Assembly (NCBI GenBank): GCA_019309565.1
Contig: JAFDFZ010000038.1
Coordinates: forward strand, 1 to 36,891
Direction of reading: 5' to 3'
DNA from: Deltaproteobacteria bacterium
GTDB lineage: Bacteria; Desulfobacterota; Desulfobacteria; Desulfobacterales; SURF-15
DNA length: 36,891 nucleotides
This document shows positions 7,163-15,918 of this stretch, piece by piece (within the stretch, counting starts at the first letter, position 1; each line of letters begins with the position of its first letter). The position numbers were made by a program, and so were the translations under genes. The notes under the pieces are model-generated. The model was not told the DNA's origin and did no database searches. It saw nothing but the letters and a program-made list of their open reading frames with translations.

Positions 7163-7300
7163 TTATTGTAGTTTCTGCTTTTTTTTGCGAGATAGTCTGT
7201 GGGAAATTTTTTCTTTCCGGATGATGGCTTTCAGCATGTTGCTTTTCCGGATTTTCTCTTTTCTTTTCATATCACCATATTTGCCGAATCGACCTCCCAT
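7163..7300 (-). CDS. Small basic protein (45 aa) upstream of the DUF362 gene
   Basis: The frame opens at ATG 7300 with GAGG about 8 bases upstream and runs to TAA at 7163. The protein begins MGGRFGKYGDMKRKEKIRKS and ends RLSRKKKQKLQ; about 40% of residues are Lys or Arg. The glycine- and aromatic-containing head followed by a basic helix looks like a designed small protein rather than random sequence. Only 19 bp separates it from the DUF362 gene, so the two probably form an operon. Function is unknown; nucleic-acid or membrane-surface binding is possible from charge alone. Confidence 0.6.
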   Translation of the reverse strand: MGGRFGKYGDMKRKEKIRKSNMLKAIIRKEKISHRLSRKKKQKLQ

Positions 7301-7476
7301 TACCAGCCTCACACGGTTTTATATTGAGTATCACCTGTGACAGGGCCTCTTTTCAAACAGCCACATTAATGATAATTTTAGTTTACAGGATTATTCCGTA
7401 ACGTTCAAACCCTTCTTGACTAAGCGCGGGCATTTCAGTATTTTCCATGCAAATGCCGACTTATAAAGGAGAAATT

Positions 7477-9153
7477 ATGGAAGAGCTGTCAGGTTGTAAC
7501 GCTTTTATGAACATATTGGAAGATGAGGGTGTCGAGTACATTTTCGGAAATCCCGGCACGACCGAAATACCGATTATGGATTGCCTGATTGACCATCCCA
7601 GGATAAAGTATGTTTTGGGCTTGCAGGAGGCAGTGGCCATGGCCATGGCCGACGGATATTCACGGGCATCCGGAAAACTTTCCTGTGCCAATTTTCACGT
7701 GGCTCCAGGTCTGGGTAATGCCATCGGCGCTATCTATAACGCCAACTTTTTTGGCTCGCCCGTTATCGTAACCGCAGGACAGCAGGAGCACGGATTTTCC
7801 ATAACCGAACCCCTGCTTTATCATCAACTGGTGCCCATGGCTCAGCCGGTGGTTAAATGGGCTACGGAAGTCCATCAACCCCAGGAAATTCCCAGGATTT
7901 TAAGACGGGCGGCCAAGGTGGCTTTAACACCGCCTACAGGGCCGGTGTTTGTCTCCCTTCCGGGAGATGTGCTCAAAAGCAGGGCAACCATGTCCCTTGG
8001 TGCTTTAACGCGAGTCGACAGCAAATCCCGGCCCTCTGCTGAGGCCTTGAAACGCTTGGCAGACCGTTTGCTGGCCTCCGAACATCCGGTGATTATCGCA
8101 GGGCTTGAAGTATACTTAAGTGATGCCTTCGAGCAGCTTGCCGCGGTGGCCGAACTGCTTGGTTCTGCGGTATTTTATCAATCGGTTCCTTCTGTTGCCG
8201 TCTTTTTTACGGAACATCCGCTTTTCATGGGAGAACTGACCCGAAACCAAAGCGTGGTGAAAGAAAAATTAGCGCCTTATGATCTTTTGTTCATGGTCGG
8301 CGGAGACGGCCTGCGAATGTCCTTACCGGGGCCGGTGGAACCGCTGCCTGCGGAGATGCCCATCGTTCAGGTGGGAAATCGAGTCTGGGAGATTGGAAAG
8401 AATTACCCTGCGGAAATCGCGCTTGTTGCCGATGTGAAAGAAACATTAACAGCCCTTATTCCGATTTTAGAAGAAAAACAGACGCTTAAACAAATCCAAC
8501 GTGCCAGGCAACGCAGCGAAGAGATACAGCGGGTCAATTGGACGACAAACCGCAAGAACCTGATTGCCGATATCTCAAAACATCAAAACACAAAACCCAT
8601 CCAGCCGGATTATTTGATGATGGAAATTTGCCGCAACCTGCCTGAGGAAGCGGTGATTGTAGAAGAAGGAATTTCCTCGACCCGCAACTTATTCAATTTT
8701 CTTTCCGTAAAGGATCGGTTTCGATTTTTCGGGATGGCCAGCGGAGGCATCGGCTGGGGCATTGCCGCTGCGGTGGGGGTTAAACTCGCACTGCCACATC
8801 GGCCTCTTGTCGCCATAATCGGAGATGGCTCCAGCATGTACGGTATCCAGGCGCTTTGGAGTGCGGCAAACCAGGGATTGCAGATAGCCTATATTATCAC
8901 GAATAATTCCGGATACAGCATTCTTAAGCAGCGAACTTTCGCCTACGGAGGATCGTCGGCCGCATCGGGACGCACCATCGGAATGGACCTAACCGACCCC
9001 TCTATTGGTTTTGTTCAACTTGCCGCCGCCATGGGAGTATCGGGACTTGAGGTTTCAGAACCCGAGGCCATCGGCCCGGCACTTCAAACCGCGCTTGATG
9101 CTGACGGACCATTTCTGCTGAATGTGAAAATCCAGGATATAAGCAAGCTTTGA
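7477..9153 (+). CDS. Thiamine-diphosphate-dependent decarboxylase (benzoylformate decarboxylase/acetolactate synthase-like)
   Basis: This 558-aa enzyme uses ThDP to decarboxylate a 2-oxo acid. The three domains are present in the usual order: an N-terminal Pyr domain (YIFGNPGTTEIPIMDCL, then catalytic Glu51 in LQEAVAMAMADGYSRASG), a central Rossmann-like domain (about 180-330) and a C-terminal PP domain with the ThDP signature GDGSSMYG (449-456) running to NN at 476-477. FGNPGTTE and the overall pattern are closest to benzoylformate-decarboxylase-type enzymes, but the substrate is not certain. Start ATG 7477 follows AAAGGAG; an in-frame ATG at 7447 lacks such a site. It is divergent from the DUF362 and small-protein genes. 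Confidence 0.88.
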   Translation: MEELSGCNAFMNILEDEGVEYIFGNPGTTEIPIMDCLIDHPRIKYVLGLQEAVAMAMADGYSRASGKLSCANFHVAPGLGNAIGAIYNANFFGSPVIVTAGQQEHGFSITEPLLYHQLVPMAQPVVKWATEVHQPQEIPRILRRAAKVALTPPTGPVFVSLPGDVLKSRATMSLGALTRVDSKSRPSAEALKRLADRLLASEHPVIIAGLEVYLSDAFEQLAAVAELLGSAVFYQSVPSVAVFFTEHPLFMGELTRNQSVVKEKLAPYDLLFMVGGDGLRMSLPGPVEPLPAEMPIVQVGNRVWEIGKNYPAEIALVADVKETLTALIPILEEKQTLKQIQRARQRSEEIQRVNWTTNRKNLIADISKHQNTKPIQPDYLMMEICRNLPEEAVIVEEGISSTRNLFNFLSVKDRFRFFGMASGGIGWGIAAAVGVKLALPHRPLVAIIGDGSSMYGIQALWSAANQGLQIAYIITNNSGYSILKQRTFAYGGSSAASGRTIGMDLTDPSIGFVQLAAAMGVSGLEVSEPEAIGPALQTALDADGPFLLNVKIQDISKL

Positions 9154-9180
9154 GACCTCGACCCCTTGAGCCCTAAACCT

Positions 9181-9238
9181 GCCGGCTTGAAGCCGGTATA
9201 TAATTTACTTTTATGGAACCCTTGAACCGGTAACGGTT
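9181..9238. terminator. Two hairpins between convergent genes, candidate terminators
   Basis: CCGGCTTGAAGCCGG (9182-9196) is followed by an AT-rich tract (tatataatttactttta), fitting termination of the plus-strand ThDP enzyme gene. A second hairpin with arms AACCG and CGGTT around GTAA sits near 9224-9237 and could serve the minus-strand endonuclease III gene. Neither has a classical long U-run. Confidence 0.45.
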
Positions 9239-9256
9239 TCTCCATCGAAGATTCTC

Positions 9257-9916
9257 TCAAGTCCCCATGGCTTTTTTCGCCCAGCTTGATCCCTCCTCAC
9301 ACAGCTCTAGAATTTTACAATCCTTATGATTTGGTTTTTTTGCGGTACAAATATTCCGACCGTGTAAAATGAGCAGATTGGAGAAAAGAGTCCACTGGTT
9401 CTTGGGAACCACATCCATAAGCTCAAATTCCGCTTTGACAGGGTCCTTTTTCCTGGTAAGCCCGATACGATGGCTTAGGCGCAGCACATGCGTGTCCACC
9501 ACGATACCCGGTATACCGAAGGCTTCGCCAAGAACGAGATTTGCTGTTTTACGGCCGATACCGGGCAGCTTGACCAGCTCCTCACGGCTGGCCGGAACTT
9601 TTCCGTCGTAATGTTTTACAAGCTCGGTGCAGAATTCCTTGATCGCCCTGGCCTTGTTACGATAAAAACCGGTGGGCCGAATATCTTCCTCCAGCTCAGA
9701 CAGATCAACTTCGGCATAGTCTCGAGCTGTTTTATATTTTTTAAAAAGCTCTTCTGTTACCCGGTTGACACGTTCATCTGTACACTGTGCGGATAAAACA
9801 GTTGCAACCAAAAGCTCAATCGGGTTGGTGAAGCGCAATGCCGTCTTGGCACCGGGATATTCTTTTTTCAAGATCCTGATGATTTGCCGAGCCCGTTTCT
9901 TTAAATCCTTTTCCAT
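9257..9916 (-). CDS. nth: Endonuclease III, with one iron-sulfur Cys replaced by His
   Basis: This 219-aa base-excision-repair glycosylase/AP lyase removes oxidised pyrimidines. The helix-hairpin-helix LPGIGRKTANLVL contains the catalytic Lys123, and VVDTHV supplies the catalytic Asp141. SAQCTDERVN near residue 45 is also typical. The C-terminal 4Fe-4S loop normally reads C-x6-C-x2-C-x5-C. Here it is Cys190-x6-His197-x2-Cys200-x5-Cys206, so the second ligand is His. The codon is clearly CAT. Whether the cluster survives with a His ligand is unknown. The start ATG 9916 follows GGGGAAG. The gene start lies inside the tail of a truncated aldolase-like remnant. Confidence 0.93.
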   Translation of the reverse strand: MEKDLKKRARQIIRILKKEYPGAKTALRFTNPIELLVATVLSAQCTDERVNRVTEELFKKYKTARDYAEVDLSELEEDIRPTGFYRNKARAIKEFCTELVKHYDGKVPASREELVKLPGIGRKTANLVLGEAFGIPGIVVDTHVLRLSHRIGLTRKKDPVKAEFELMDVVPKNQWTLFSNLLILHGRNICTAKKPNHKDCKILELCEEGSSWAKKAMGT

Positions 9917-10119
9917 CTTGCTTCCCCGTCTCTCTGTCGCACCCGTTTAGAGGCTTCAATCGGCCAATACTCAATACCCGTATCCGTATGCACGACATAT
10001 TCCCTGGCCAGGTTGGCAACCGGGCACGAATGATTTGGAATGACGCATATTTTCGTTCCTATGGGAAGATCTTTACCGTTTCTTAAAACGAAACCGTGCT
10101 CTTCTCCGAGGGCATCTTC
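9901..10119 (-). pseudogene. C-terminal remnant of a D-threonine aldolase/D-serine dehydratase-like gene
   Basis: Reading on the minus strand just after a TGA at 10120-10122, the frame encodes EDALGEEHGFVL, then IGTKICVIPNHSCPVANLA and REYVVHTDTGIEYW, ending at 9901. EEHG followed by IPNHSCPVANL is the conserved metal-binding end of the PLP-dependent DSD1/D-threonine aldolase fold, in which the His and Cys of HxC bind zinc. Only about 72 codons remain and no start codon is available, so the rest of the gene (about 300 codons) has been lost. The remnant abuts the amidohydrolase stop upstream and overlaps the nth start downstream, which suggests a deletion joined these genes. Confidence 0.75.
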
Positions 10120-10122
10120 TCA

Positions 10123-11307
10123 TTATGCGGAATACGCCTCTTTGCCGTTAATGAAAACTTTCTCAACTTTACTGTAAAAATCAAACGGGTGCCCCGACCA
10201 GATGACGATGTCTGCATCTTTTCCGGGTTGCAATGATCCGACTCTGTTCCCAATGCCAAGGATTTCAGCAGGGTTAACGGTCACGCATCTCAGCGCCTCT
10301 TCATGGGTCAGCCCGTTTTTGATGGTATACATTGGCAGCAGCGGAAAATAGTTCATGGGAGTTATGGAATCTGTCTGAAGCGCCACCTTCACTCCCGAGC
10401 GGTACAGGACTACCGCTGTTTTAAAGGATCGCTCCTGGGTTTCCGGTTTGCTGACCCGGTACATGGTGGGACCAACCACCGCAGCCACTCCTTTGCTTGC
10501 AATGTAGTCTGCGATTTTATGCCCTTCCGTGCAGTGGATGATCGTTAACTTTATTTTAAACTCATCGGCAATCCTGATGATTGTTGAAATATCATCCGCT
10601 CGATGTGCATGGGCGTGGACCGGGATCTCTTTTCTGAGAACTTTTGCGATGGTCTCCATGCCAAGGTCGTGTTTTGGGGGAATCGGAGGCGCCTTTTTTT
10701 TCTTTTTGGCCTCCGCGTATTTTGTTTCATAACTGTTCCATTCCTTTATGTAATTGTGCCCGTTTGTGAAGGTTTTTCTTAGCAAAGCAGCCACCCCCAT
10801 TCGGGTTGCCGGCATGCGATTTTGCTTGCCGTGGACTCTCTTTGGATTTTCTCCCAGCGCCACTTTAAGGCCCGATGGACACAGAACGATCATTTCGTCC
10901 ACCACCGTACCCACCGGCTTGATGACCAGGTCTTCTCCGGCAATAACGTTACCTGAGCCCGGCCCCACATTGATACAGGTAACCCCGCCTATCAGAAGAT
11001 CCTTCAAAGAGGATTCAAACGGGTTGAATGCATCGATTCCGCGCACCTCCGGTGTGCAGGGGGCGGTTTTTTCATTTCCGTCCTCACCCGCCCAGCCGAT
11101 GGAACCATCAAACAGCCCGTGATGGGTATGCGCATCGATAAAGCCGGGCAATACATATTTTCCCGTGGCATCGATTTTTTCGGCGTGCTTGGGAACAGAA
11201 ATCGTTTTGCCCACCGCATGAATTTTTTTATCGTCAAACAGGATTTTTGCATTTTCAATAAGGCCCAACACCGGACAGAAAACGGTGGCATTTGAGATCA
11301 CCTTCAT
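10123..11307 (-). CDS. Amidohydrolase (imidazolonepropionase-like metal-dependent hydrolase)
   Basis: This 394-aa TIM-barrel amidohydrolase hydrolyses a C-N bond of unknown substrate. The visible metal ligands are HTHHG in LPGFIDAHTHHG (about 55-66), His in VHAHAHRADD, His in TIIHCTEGHK and Asp in ALQTDSITP. The C-terminal composite domain ends with LQPGKDADIVIWSGHPFD and VFINGKEAYSA, typical of the imidazolonepropionase-like and prolidase-like group. No secretion signal is seen. The start ATG 11307 has GGAGG upstream. It may once have been followed by the D-threonine-aldolase-like gene whose remnant lies directly downstream. Confidence 0.88.
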   Translation of the reverse strand: MKVISNATVFCPVLGLIENAKILFDDKKIHAVGKTISVPKHAEKIDATGKYVLPGFIDAHTHHGLFDGSIGWAGEDGNEKTAPCTPEVRGIDAFNPFESSLKDLLIGGVTCINVGPGSGNVIAGEDLVIKPVGTVVDEMIVLCPSGLKVALGENPKRVHGKQNRMPATRMGVAALLRKTFTNGHNYIKEWNSYETKYAEAKKKKKAPPIPPKHDLGMETIAKVLRKEIPVHAHAHRADDISTIIRIADEFKIKLTIIHCTEGHKIADYIASKGVAAVVGPTMYRVSKPETQERSFKTAVVLYRSGVKVALQTDSITPMNYFPLLPMYTIKNGLTHEEALRCVTVNPAEILGIGNRVGSLQPGKDADIVIWSGHPFDFYSKVEKVFINGKEAYSA

Positions 11308-11411
11308 CGGTTTGCCTCCATGTAAAGTCGTGATTGCATTTTTCTTTAACAGCTTTTAAAGTAGCGCAATGAATCATCACAAGTGACCGCTTCGATGCTT
11401 TGTGAAACACT

Positions 11412-13034
11412 TCAAAGCAGTATTTGATTCCTAAGAGATCTGGATTCACCAGCTGCGATGGTTCGGATCGCCGGAAGCCCGCGTACCGGGCATTTGTATT
11501 CACAGATACCGCAGCCAACACATCTTTTAAGATCCACATAGGGGAGCTGTACTTTCATCGGGCCCCCATCCGGACGTATGACGATATCGTCTTTAAGATA
11601 AATGGCTTTGGGGGAAGTGGGGCAGTGTTCTTCGCAGACAATGCACGGAGCATTGCCCGACCAGGGCAGACATCGACCCCGATCCAGATAGGCAGAGCCG
11701 ATTTTGATGGGCCCTTGGATTTTTTCTTTGACGGTAATTTCTCTTATGGCTCCTGTCGGACACACGCTGCCGCAAAGGGTGCATGTATACTCGCAATAGC
11801 CCTGGGTCATGATTAACCGGGGTGTCCAGAAGCCCTCCATTCCGGCTTCACCCAGCGTGGGGTTTATTGCATTTGTAGGACACACTTTCATACACAGCCC
11901 ACAGCGCTGGCAGCGCTCAAGGAATTTAATCTCCTCAAGCGATCCAGGGGGTCGAATCAACAGAGGGCTTGAGACTTTGTGTACTTGGCCGTTCAGTCTT
12001 CCAAGAAACGGCAGGGACACACCCGCGAGCAGTCCGCCAAGCAACGCGCGCCTGCCGATGTCCGGGGATTTATTTAATCTTGGGGATAATCGAATCTTAA
12101 AATCAAGCGCACCTTCCGGACAAACATGAAAACAGTTGAAACAGACCAGGCATTCGGCGGTTTCCCAGGCCTGTCCTGGCCGGGGTGCTGAAGCTCCCTG
12201 GCAATTCATATCGCACAGCAGGCACTTAGTGCACCGTTCGTCGTATTTTACAAGCTTCAAGATGCTGAACCGCGAAAAGACTGCCAGCATCGCGCCAAGC
12301 GGACAGAGGGTGCGACACCAGAAGCGGGGTTGAATCCTGTTCATAAACAGAATCACCAAGAAAAGAAACCCGATAAACCAGGCAGCCTGAAACGCTTTGT
12401 GCTCATAACCAAAAATGGGAGACAGAACTATCTCAGCGCTGTAGCTGATCAGATTGAACAGCTTGATGTCACTGGCCGCAAGCCAGTCAAAGAATGAGCG
12501 AACCCCCACCCCAAGACCGGGAATAACCGCAAGGGCGATCGAGCGGAAAAGAAAAGAGATGGGATCCATGAGTCCCGCCATGTTCGATCCCGCCATCGCA
12601 CCCATCAGCGCGGCAACAAGCACGAAATATTTGATACGTTGAGAGGGCCGCTTCTGGTTGGCCTGAACCATCGGTTTGCCCTTAAGCGTCGGTTTAAGCC
12701 ATCCTATGAAATGATGGATGGTGCCAAACGGGCATATGAAACCACAAAAAACTCTGCCTAAAAAGATGGTGAAAACCAAAACAACCACTGCCCACAAAAA
12801 CCCCTTGATGAGCACAGAGCCGGCCAGCAGAGAGGAAACTACAACCAGCGGGTCCAGCTCGAAAAAAAAAGTCACCGGGGCATCAAGCCTAAGTTCCGTG
12901 CCTGATGAAACCGTAACAGAATAATCCAGGTACACATCCTGAGAGAGGCGACTTTCAATGAGAAGATAGAGGAAAAACAGCAAGAACAGGAATTGAGAGA
13001 TTCTTCTTATCCATACCAGAGATCGCGCTTTCAC
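11412..13034 (-). CDS. Membrane polyferredoxin, NapH/MauN-like 4Fe-4S electron-transfer protein
   Basis: This 540-aa protein has a hydrophobic N-terminal half with about five to six membrane segments, including GRVFCGFICPFGTIHHFIGW and FWCRTLCPLGAM. These CxxxCP motifs are hallmarks of NapH/RdxA/CcoG-like proteins. Cluster sites follow: CTKCLLCDMNC, CLVCFNCFHVCP, CQRCGLCMKVCP, CTLCGSVCP and CVGCGICEYKCP. Mid-protein, RRALLGGLLAGVSLPFLG looks like an internal Tat-like or membrane segment. It should move electrons across or along the membrane. The GTG start (13034) overlaps the TGA of the upstream DUF362 gene by 4 bp, so the two are translationally coupled. AAGGTGG precedes the start. Confidence 0.9.
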   Translation of the reverse strand: MKARSLVWIRRISQFLFLLFFLYLLIESRLSQDVYLDYSVTVSSGTELRLDAPVTFFFELDPLVVVSSLLAGSVLIKGFLWAVVVLVFTIFLGRVFCGFICPFGTIHHFIGWLKPTLKGKPMVQANQKRPSQRIKYFVLVAALMGAMAGSNMAGLMDPISFLFRSIALAVIPGLGVGVRSFFDWLAASDIKLFNLISYSAEIVLSPIFGYEHKAFQAAWFIGFLFLVILFMNRIQPRFWCRTLCPLGAMLAVFSRFSILKLVKYDERCTKCLLCDMNCQGASAPRPGQAWETAECLVCFNCFHVCPEGALDFKIRLSPRLNKSPDIGRRALLGGLLAGVSLPFLGRLNGQVHKVSSPLLIRPPGSLEEIKFLERCQRCGLCMKVCPTNAINPTLGEAGMEGFWTPRLIMTQGYCEYTCTLCGSVCPTGAIREITVKEKIQGPIKIGSAYLDRGRCLPWSGNAPCIVCEEHCPTSPKAIYLKDDIVIRPDGGPMKVQLPYVDLKRCVGCGICEYKCPVRGLPAIRTIAAGESRSLRNQILL

Positions 13035-13972
13035 AAAACCACCTTTTTCTGATCCAGGTTCTGAAAATCATAGGTGCCCAGAGCCCACTTTTGAGCCAGA
13101 CGAATATACCCGATCTGGTGCGGTTTTTTGTTGAATAACAATGCGGCCATTCCATCCGCTGCAACCTGATCATCGCTTAAAATCAACGTGTTCTTTACGG
13201 AAACATCCGCCCTGCTGCCGCCCGAGGGTCCGTTTCTGGTCATGATGCGAATGGCATCGATCAGCGTTACAGTGGGGTTGAAAAATTGAGCCAGATCTAC
13301 GATGGTTTGATGGATATCCTGATGTAGCGACCATCGGCTGCCGCCCACAGCGCCTATCCAATTTTTCATCCCGAGGGTAAGCATACTCAGGGAATGATGT
13401 TTGGCAACAGGCAGGTTGATCAACCTATCCGCCTCTATTAGTGGAACGAACACAGGCCACACATCCAACCGGCTTCCCCCGATTTTCATCTTTCGCATCA
13501 AAGAGGATCGGGGATAGATCAAATCCGCACCGGTTTTTTTTGCGACCATACCCACACCGGTCAATGCAAAACATCTCCTGGCGTCGTGGATCGTGTTATC
13601 AGCAATGCGCACCCTTTTTGCGCCCGCTTCCATACAGATCTCAACGACCGCCTCAAGCACCTGCGGATGAGTGGCCGCTGCCAGTTCAGGACGTCTGGCC
13701 CAGGAAATATTGGGTTTTATTGCAACCACATCGCCTTTGGAAACAAATTTTTCTATGCCCCCTGCCGCCTCGAATACATTCCTGGTCAATTCCTTTACCG
13801 AAAATCCATGAGTCTTACCGGTACCGGTTACGATAAAGCCATTTTTATTTGTGCCTGCTTTAACTGAACGGGCAGCGGGCCATGAAACAGCACCGGCCGT
13901 CGCCAGGCTACCGGAAAACCTGAGCAGGGTGGCGATGGATTGTCTTCGCGTCATGGGGCGTTTGAAATTCAT
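13031..13972 (-). CDS. Tat-exported DUF362 protein
   Basis: This 313-aa protein has an N-terminal twin-arginine signal (MTRRQSIATLLRFSG) followed by an Ala-rich segment, so export in folded form is predicted. The body carries DUF362 landmarks: GDVVAIKPNISWARRPE, EICMEAGAKRVRIADNTIHD, INLPVAKHHSLSMLTLGMKNWIG and DAIRIMTRNGPSGG. ATG 13972 with AAAGAGG upstream is preferred over a TTG at 13996. The stop overlaps the polyferredoxin start. The adjacent second Tat DUF362 gene suggests a functional pair delivering or receiving electrons or clusters at the outer face of the membrane (inference). Confidence 0.87.
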   Translation of the reverse strand: MNFKRPMTRRQSIATLLRFSGSLATAGAVSWPAARSVKAGTNKNGFIVTGTGKTHGFSVKELTRNVFEAAGGIEKFVSKGDVVAIKPNISWARRPELAAATHPQVLEAVVEICMEAGAKRVRIADNTIHDARRCFALTGVGMVAKKTGADLIYPRSSLMRKMKIGGSRLDVWPVFVPLIEADRLINLPVAKHHSLSMLTLGMKNWIGAVGGSRWSLHQDIHQTIVDLAQFFNPTVTLIDAIRIMTRNGPSGGSRADVSVKNTLILSDDQVAADGMAALLFNKKPHQIGYIRLAQKWALGTYDFQNLDQKKVVL

Positions 13973-13996
13973 GGTTAAAACCTCTTTGTTATTCAA

Positions 13997-14896
13997 TCAA
14001 ATCAAACTATCCTTATCCCAGCCAAGTTTAATCAGCTTGATTCGTTCCGGATGACTGTTTCCCAGTGCGAACTTTTTATCGGCTACCTCAATATGGCGTG
14101 GTGGCGGACTGATGGGCCGATATTTGTTGAAAAACTCATTTCGTTTTGCCTGAATGATCCGCGCACCTACGACATCGGCCGCCACCGGATCGGTGCTTAC
14201 GATCAACCCGCGGTATGGCCACAGGTATCGCTTGCTGAAATGATGAGGGCCTATGCCGTGAAACAGCGGTGTGAGCATGACAAGAATATTTAAACGCGTT
14301 TTTCGTCTCAAATTAAGTCTTTTCCAGATAAGCCCCAGGCTTTCACAGGCTCTTCCATGGTAAGCCCAGGGATCGGGCACAAACATGACGTAGTTTTTGA
14401 TCAAGGTGCCGAGACCGGACCAGTGGTGAGTCCGCATGGGCCTGACATTGATCAAGGCCGTTGAGCGTTTGAAAACAGGATTGCGCCGCACCCCTCGATC
14501 ATCCACCCCGATGTTCCTGTCACTCACGCCGACAGCCACCGCTCGGTTGATGATGGCTCTTTCCAGGACCGCCGGCGTGGCAAGCGGACCCCATACATTG
14601 CTTTTTATTCCAACGATATCCCCAGGCCGAATCACCTTCCGCCAGGCCGACGATGCGTCTGGCTCGTCAAACAGTACCTTTACCGCCTCGTCGAGCATGG
14701 CTTCCATACGATCTCTGCGGATGGAGCCAAGGAGATTGAAGATCTTTGCATCCCTTATCAGCACCACGCGACTTTTTCCCGTGGCAGCATCTGCTGGCTG
14801 GGCGATCATCGGCGCTCCAAGAAGGCTGCCCATGGCCACGCACGAGCCTGTACGAATAAAATCACGCCGGGTTATCAATTTTGTCGGCCTGTGCAT
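13997..14896 (-). CDS. Tat-exported DUF362 protein, second paralogue
   Basis: This 299-aa protein starts with a clear twin-arginine signal (LITRRDFIRTGSCVAMGSLL) ending near APMIAQPADA. DUF362-type motifs follow: GDIVGIKSNVWGPLATP, AVGVSDRNIGVDDRGV, RTHHWSGLGTLIKNYVMF and DPVAADVVGARI. It lacks the longer IKPN/AKHHS wording of its neighbour, so the two have diverged rather than being a recent duplication. ATG 14896 has AAGGAG nine bases upstream and is preferred to the far-upstream ATG at 14926. It sits between the DUF6599-like gene and the second DUF362 gene in one operon. Confidence 0.85.
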   Translation of the reverse strand: MHRPTKLITRRDFIRTGSCVAMGSLLGAPMIAQPADAATGKSRVVLIRDAKIFNLLGSIRRDRMEAMLDEAVKVLFDEPDASSAWRKVIRPGDIVGIKSNVWGPLATPAVLERAIINRAVAVGVSDRNIGVDDRGVRRNPVFKRSTALINVRPMRTHHWSGLGTLIKNYVMFVPDPWAYHGRACESLGLIWKRLNLRRKTRLNILVMLTPLFHGIGPHHFSKRYLWPYRGLIVSTDPVAADVVGARIIQAKRNEFFNKYRPISPPPRHIEVADKKFALGNSHPERIKLIKLGWDKDSLI

Positions 14897-14935
14897 TTCA
14901 TCATACTCCTTGTAATGTCTGTACAAGGTATTTTC

Positions 14936-15853
14936 TTATTTAAAATGTGGTTTTTTAAAAGTATTTAAAAGCCTAAGAGCGGTTTGTTTGCTATCGGCTT
15001 CCAAAACGATCACAACCAATTCCCTGTTTATCATAGCCGACGCCCACGTTCCATCCTCAAGCCTGGTGGTGTGGCTGTCGTCTGCATCCGGCAGGTAATA
15101 TTTTAGAAAGCTTTTAAAAGATTTTTGTGATGTCTTAAGGTTCGGATATTTTACCATCAGCAGAAGCGCGTTATGTTTCCCCCATTGATATGCGGCAAGC
15201 ACCACGTCTGTTTGAGGTGTAACGTTTAAAATGTTCTCATCGGCAAGATAATAATGATAGTTCAGTACAACCGGATGGTGAAGGAATCGGATATCCCTTG
15301 TTTTCAGCCCCTCGGTGGGAAGCAGTCTTAGAATTTGGGGCCGTTCTCCTTTCCGGTCAATACGGGCAGCTACCTGTCGGCCCAGGGTCATTACCGTTTT
15401 TTCGGCATCAGCAGATTCTTCGTCCAAATATATGGACACAAAAAACTTGTGTTTCCAAAAACTAAGCCACCCCGGCCGGTATCGGGCATCCTGCCCCACT
15501 TCCACAACAGCACCTTCCGTGTCGTGTGTAAAAACGCCAAAAGCATCTTTCGATGACCCCATGTCGAAGATATCAAGCGTGATCACCGCACCGTCAGTTG
15601 CCTTGTACCGGCGGGAGAGGCATTTGCGCATGTTATAAGCTTTATATACTTCTGCGGCACCGTCGATATAGTGATAGATGGTCTTTTCATCGTAGAGGCG
15701 ATCCTGAGGCTCTGCTATCCACAAGCCGATTCGTTTCGGCAGGATGCGAGCTAATTCCTCAAGCGTATCGGCAAAAACGCTATGTTTCATCAACATAAAC
15801 AAGCTTGGGATGAAAGCAGCAACAAGGAGGAAAGTTGACCTGCATCGTTTCAT
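14936..15853 (-). CDS. Secreted DUF6599-like protein
   Basis: This 305-aa protein begins with a Sec signal (MKRCRSTFLLVAAFIPSLFM, then VFADT). The mature part has KRIGLWIAEPQDRLYDEKTIYHYIDGAAEVY, a recurring motif of small secreted proteins that I associate with DUF6599, then LDIFDMGSSKDAFGVFTHD and a repeated half with NYHYYLADENILN. It is probably periplasmic or outer-membrane-associated. It is the first gene of the four-gene operon that also encodes two Tat DUF362 proteins and the polyferredoxin. The family name is recalled from pattern and is moderately sure; no reaction is known. Confidence 0.65.
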   Translation of the reverse strand: MKRCRSTFLLVAAFIPSLFMLMKHSVFADTLEELARILPKRIGLWIAEPQDRLYDEKTIYHYIDGAAEVYKAYNMRKCLSRRYKATDGAVITLDIFDMGSSKDAFGVFTHDTEGAVVEVGQDARYRPGWLSFWKHKFFVSIYLDEESADAEKTVMTLGRQVAARIDRKGERPQILRLLPTEGLKTRDIRFLHHPVVLNYHYYLADENILNVTPQTDVVLAAYQWGKHNALLLMVKYPNLKTSQKSFKSFLKYYLPDADDSHTTRLEDGTWASAMINRELVVIVLEADSKQTALRLLNTFKKPHFK

Positions 15854-15918
15854 GAGTATAAAGTTTGACCGAAAGCCAGGCGGGTGTCAAGCTCAAAGAT
15901 GGAAAGGATTTTCTGTGA

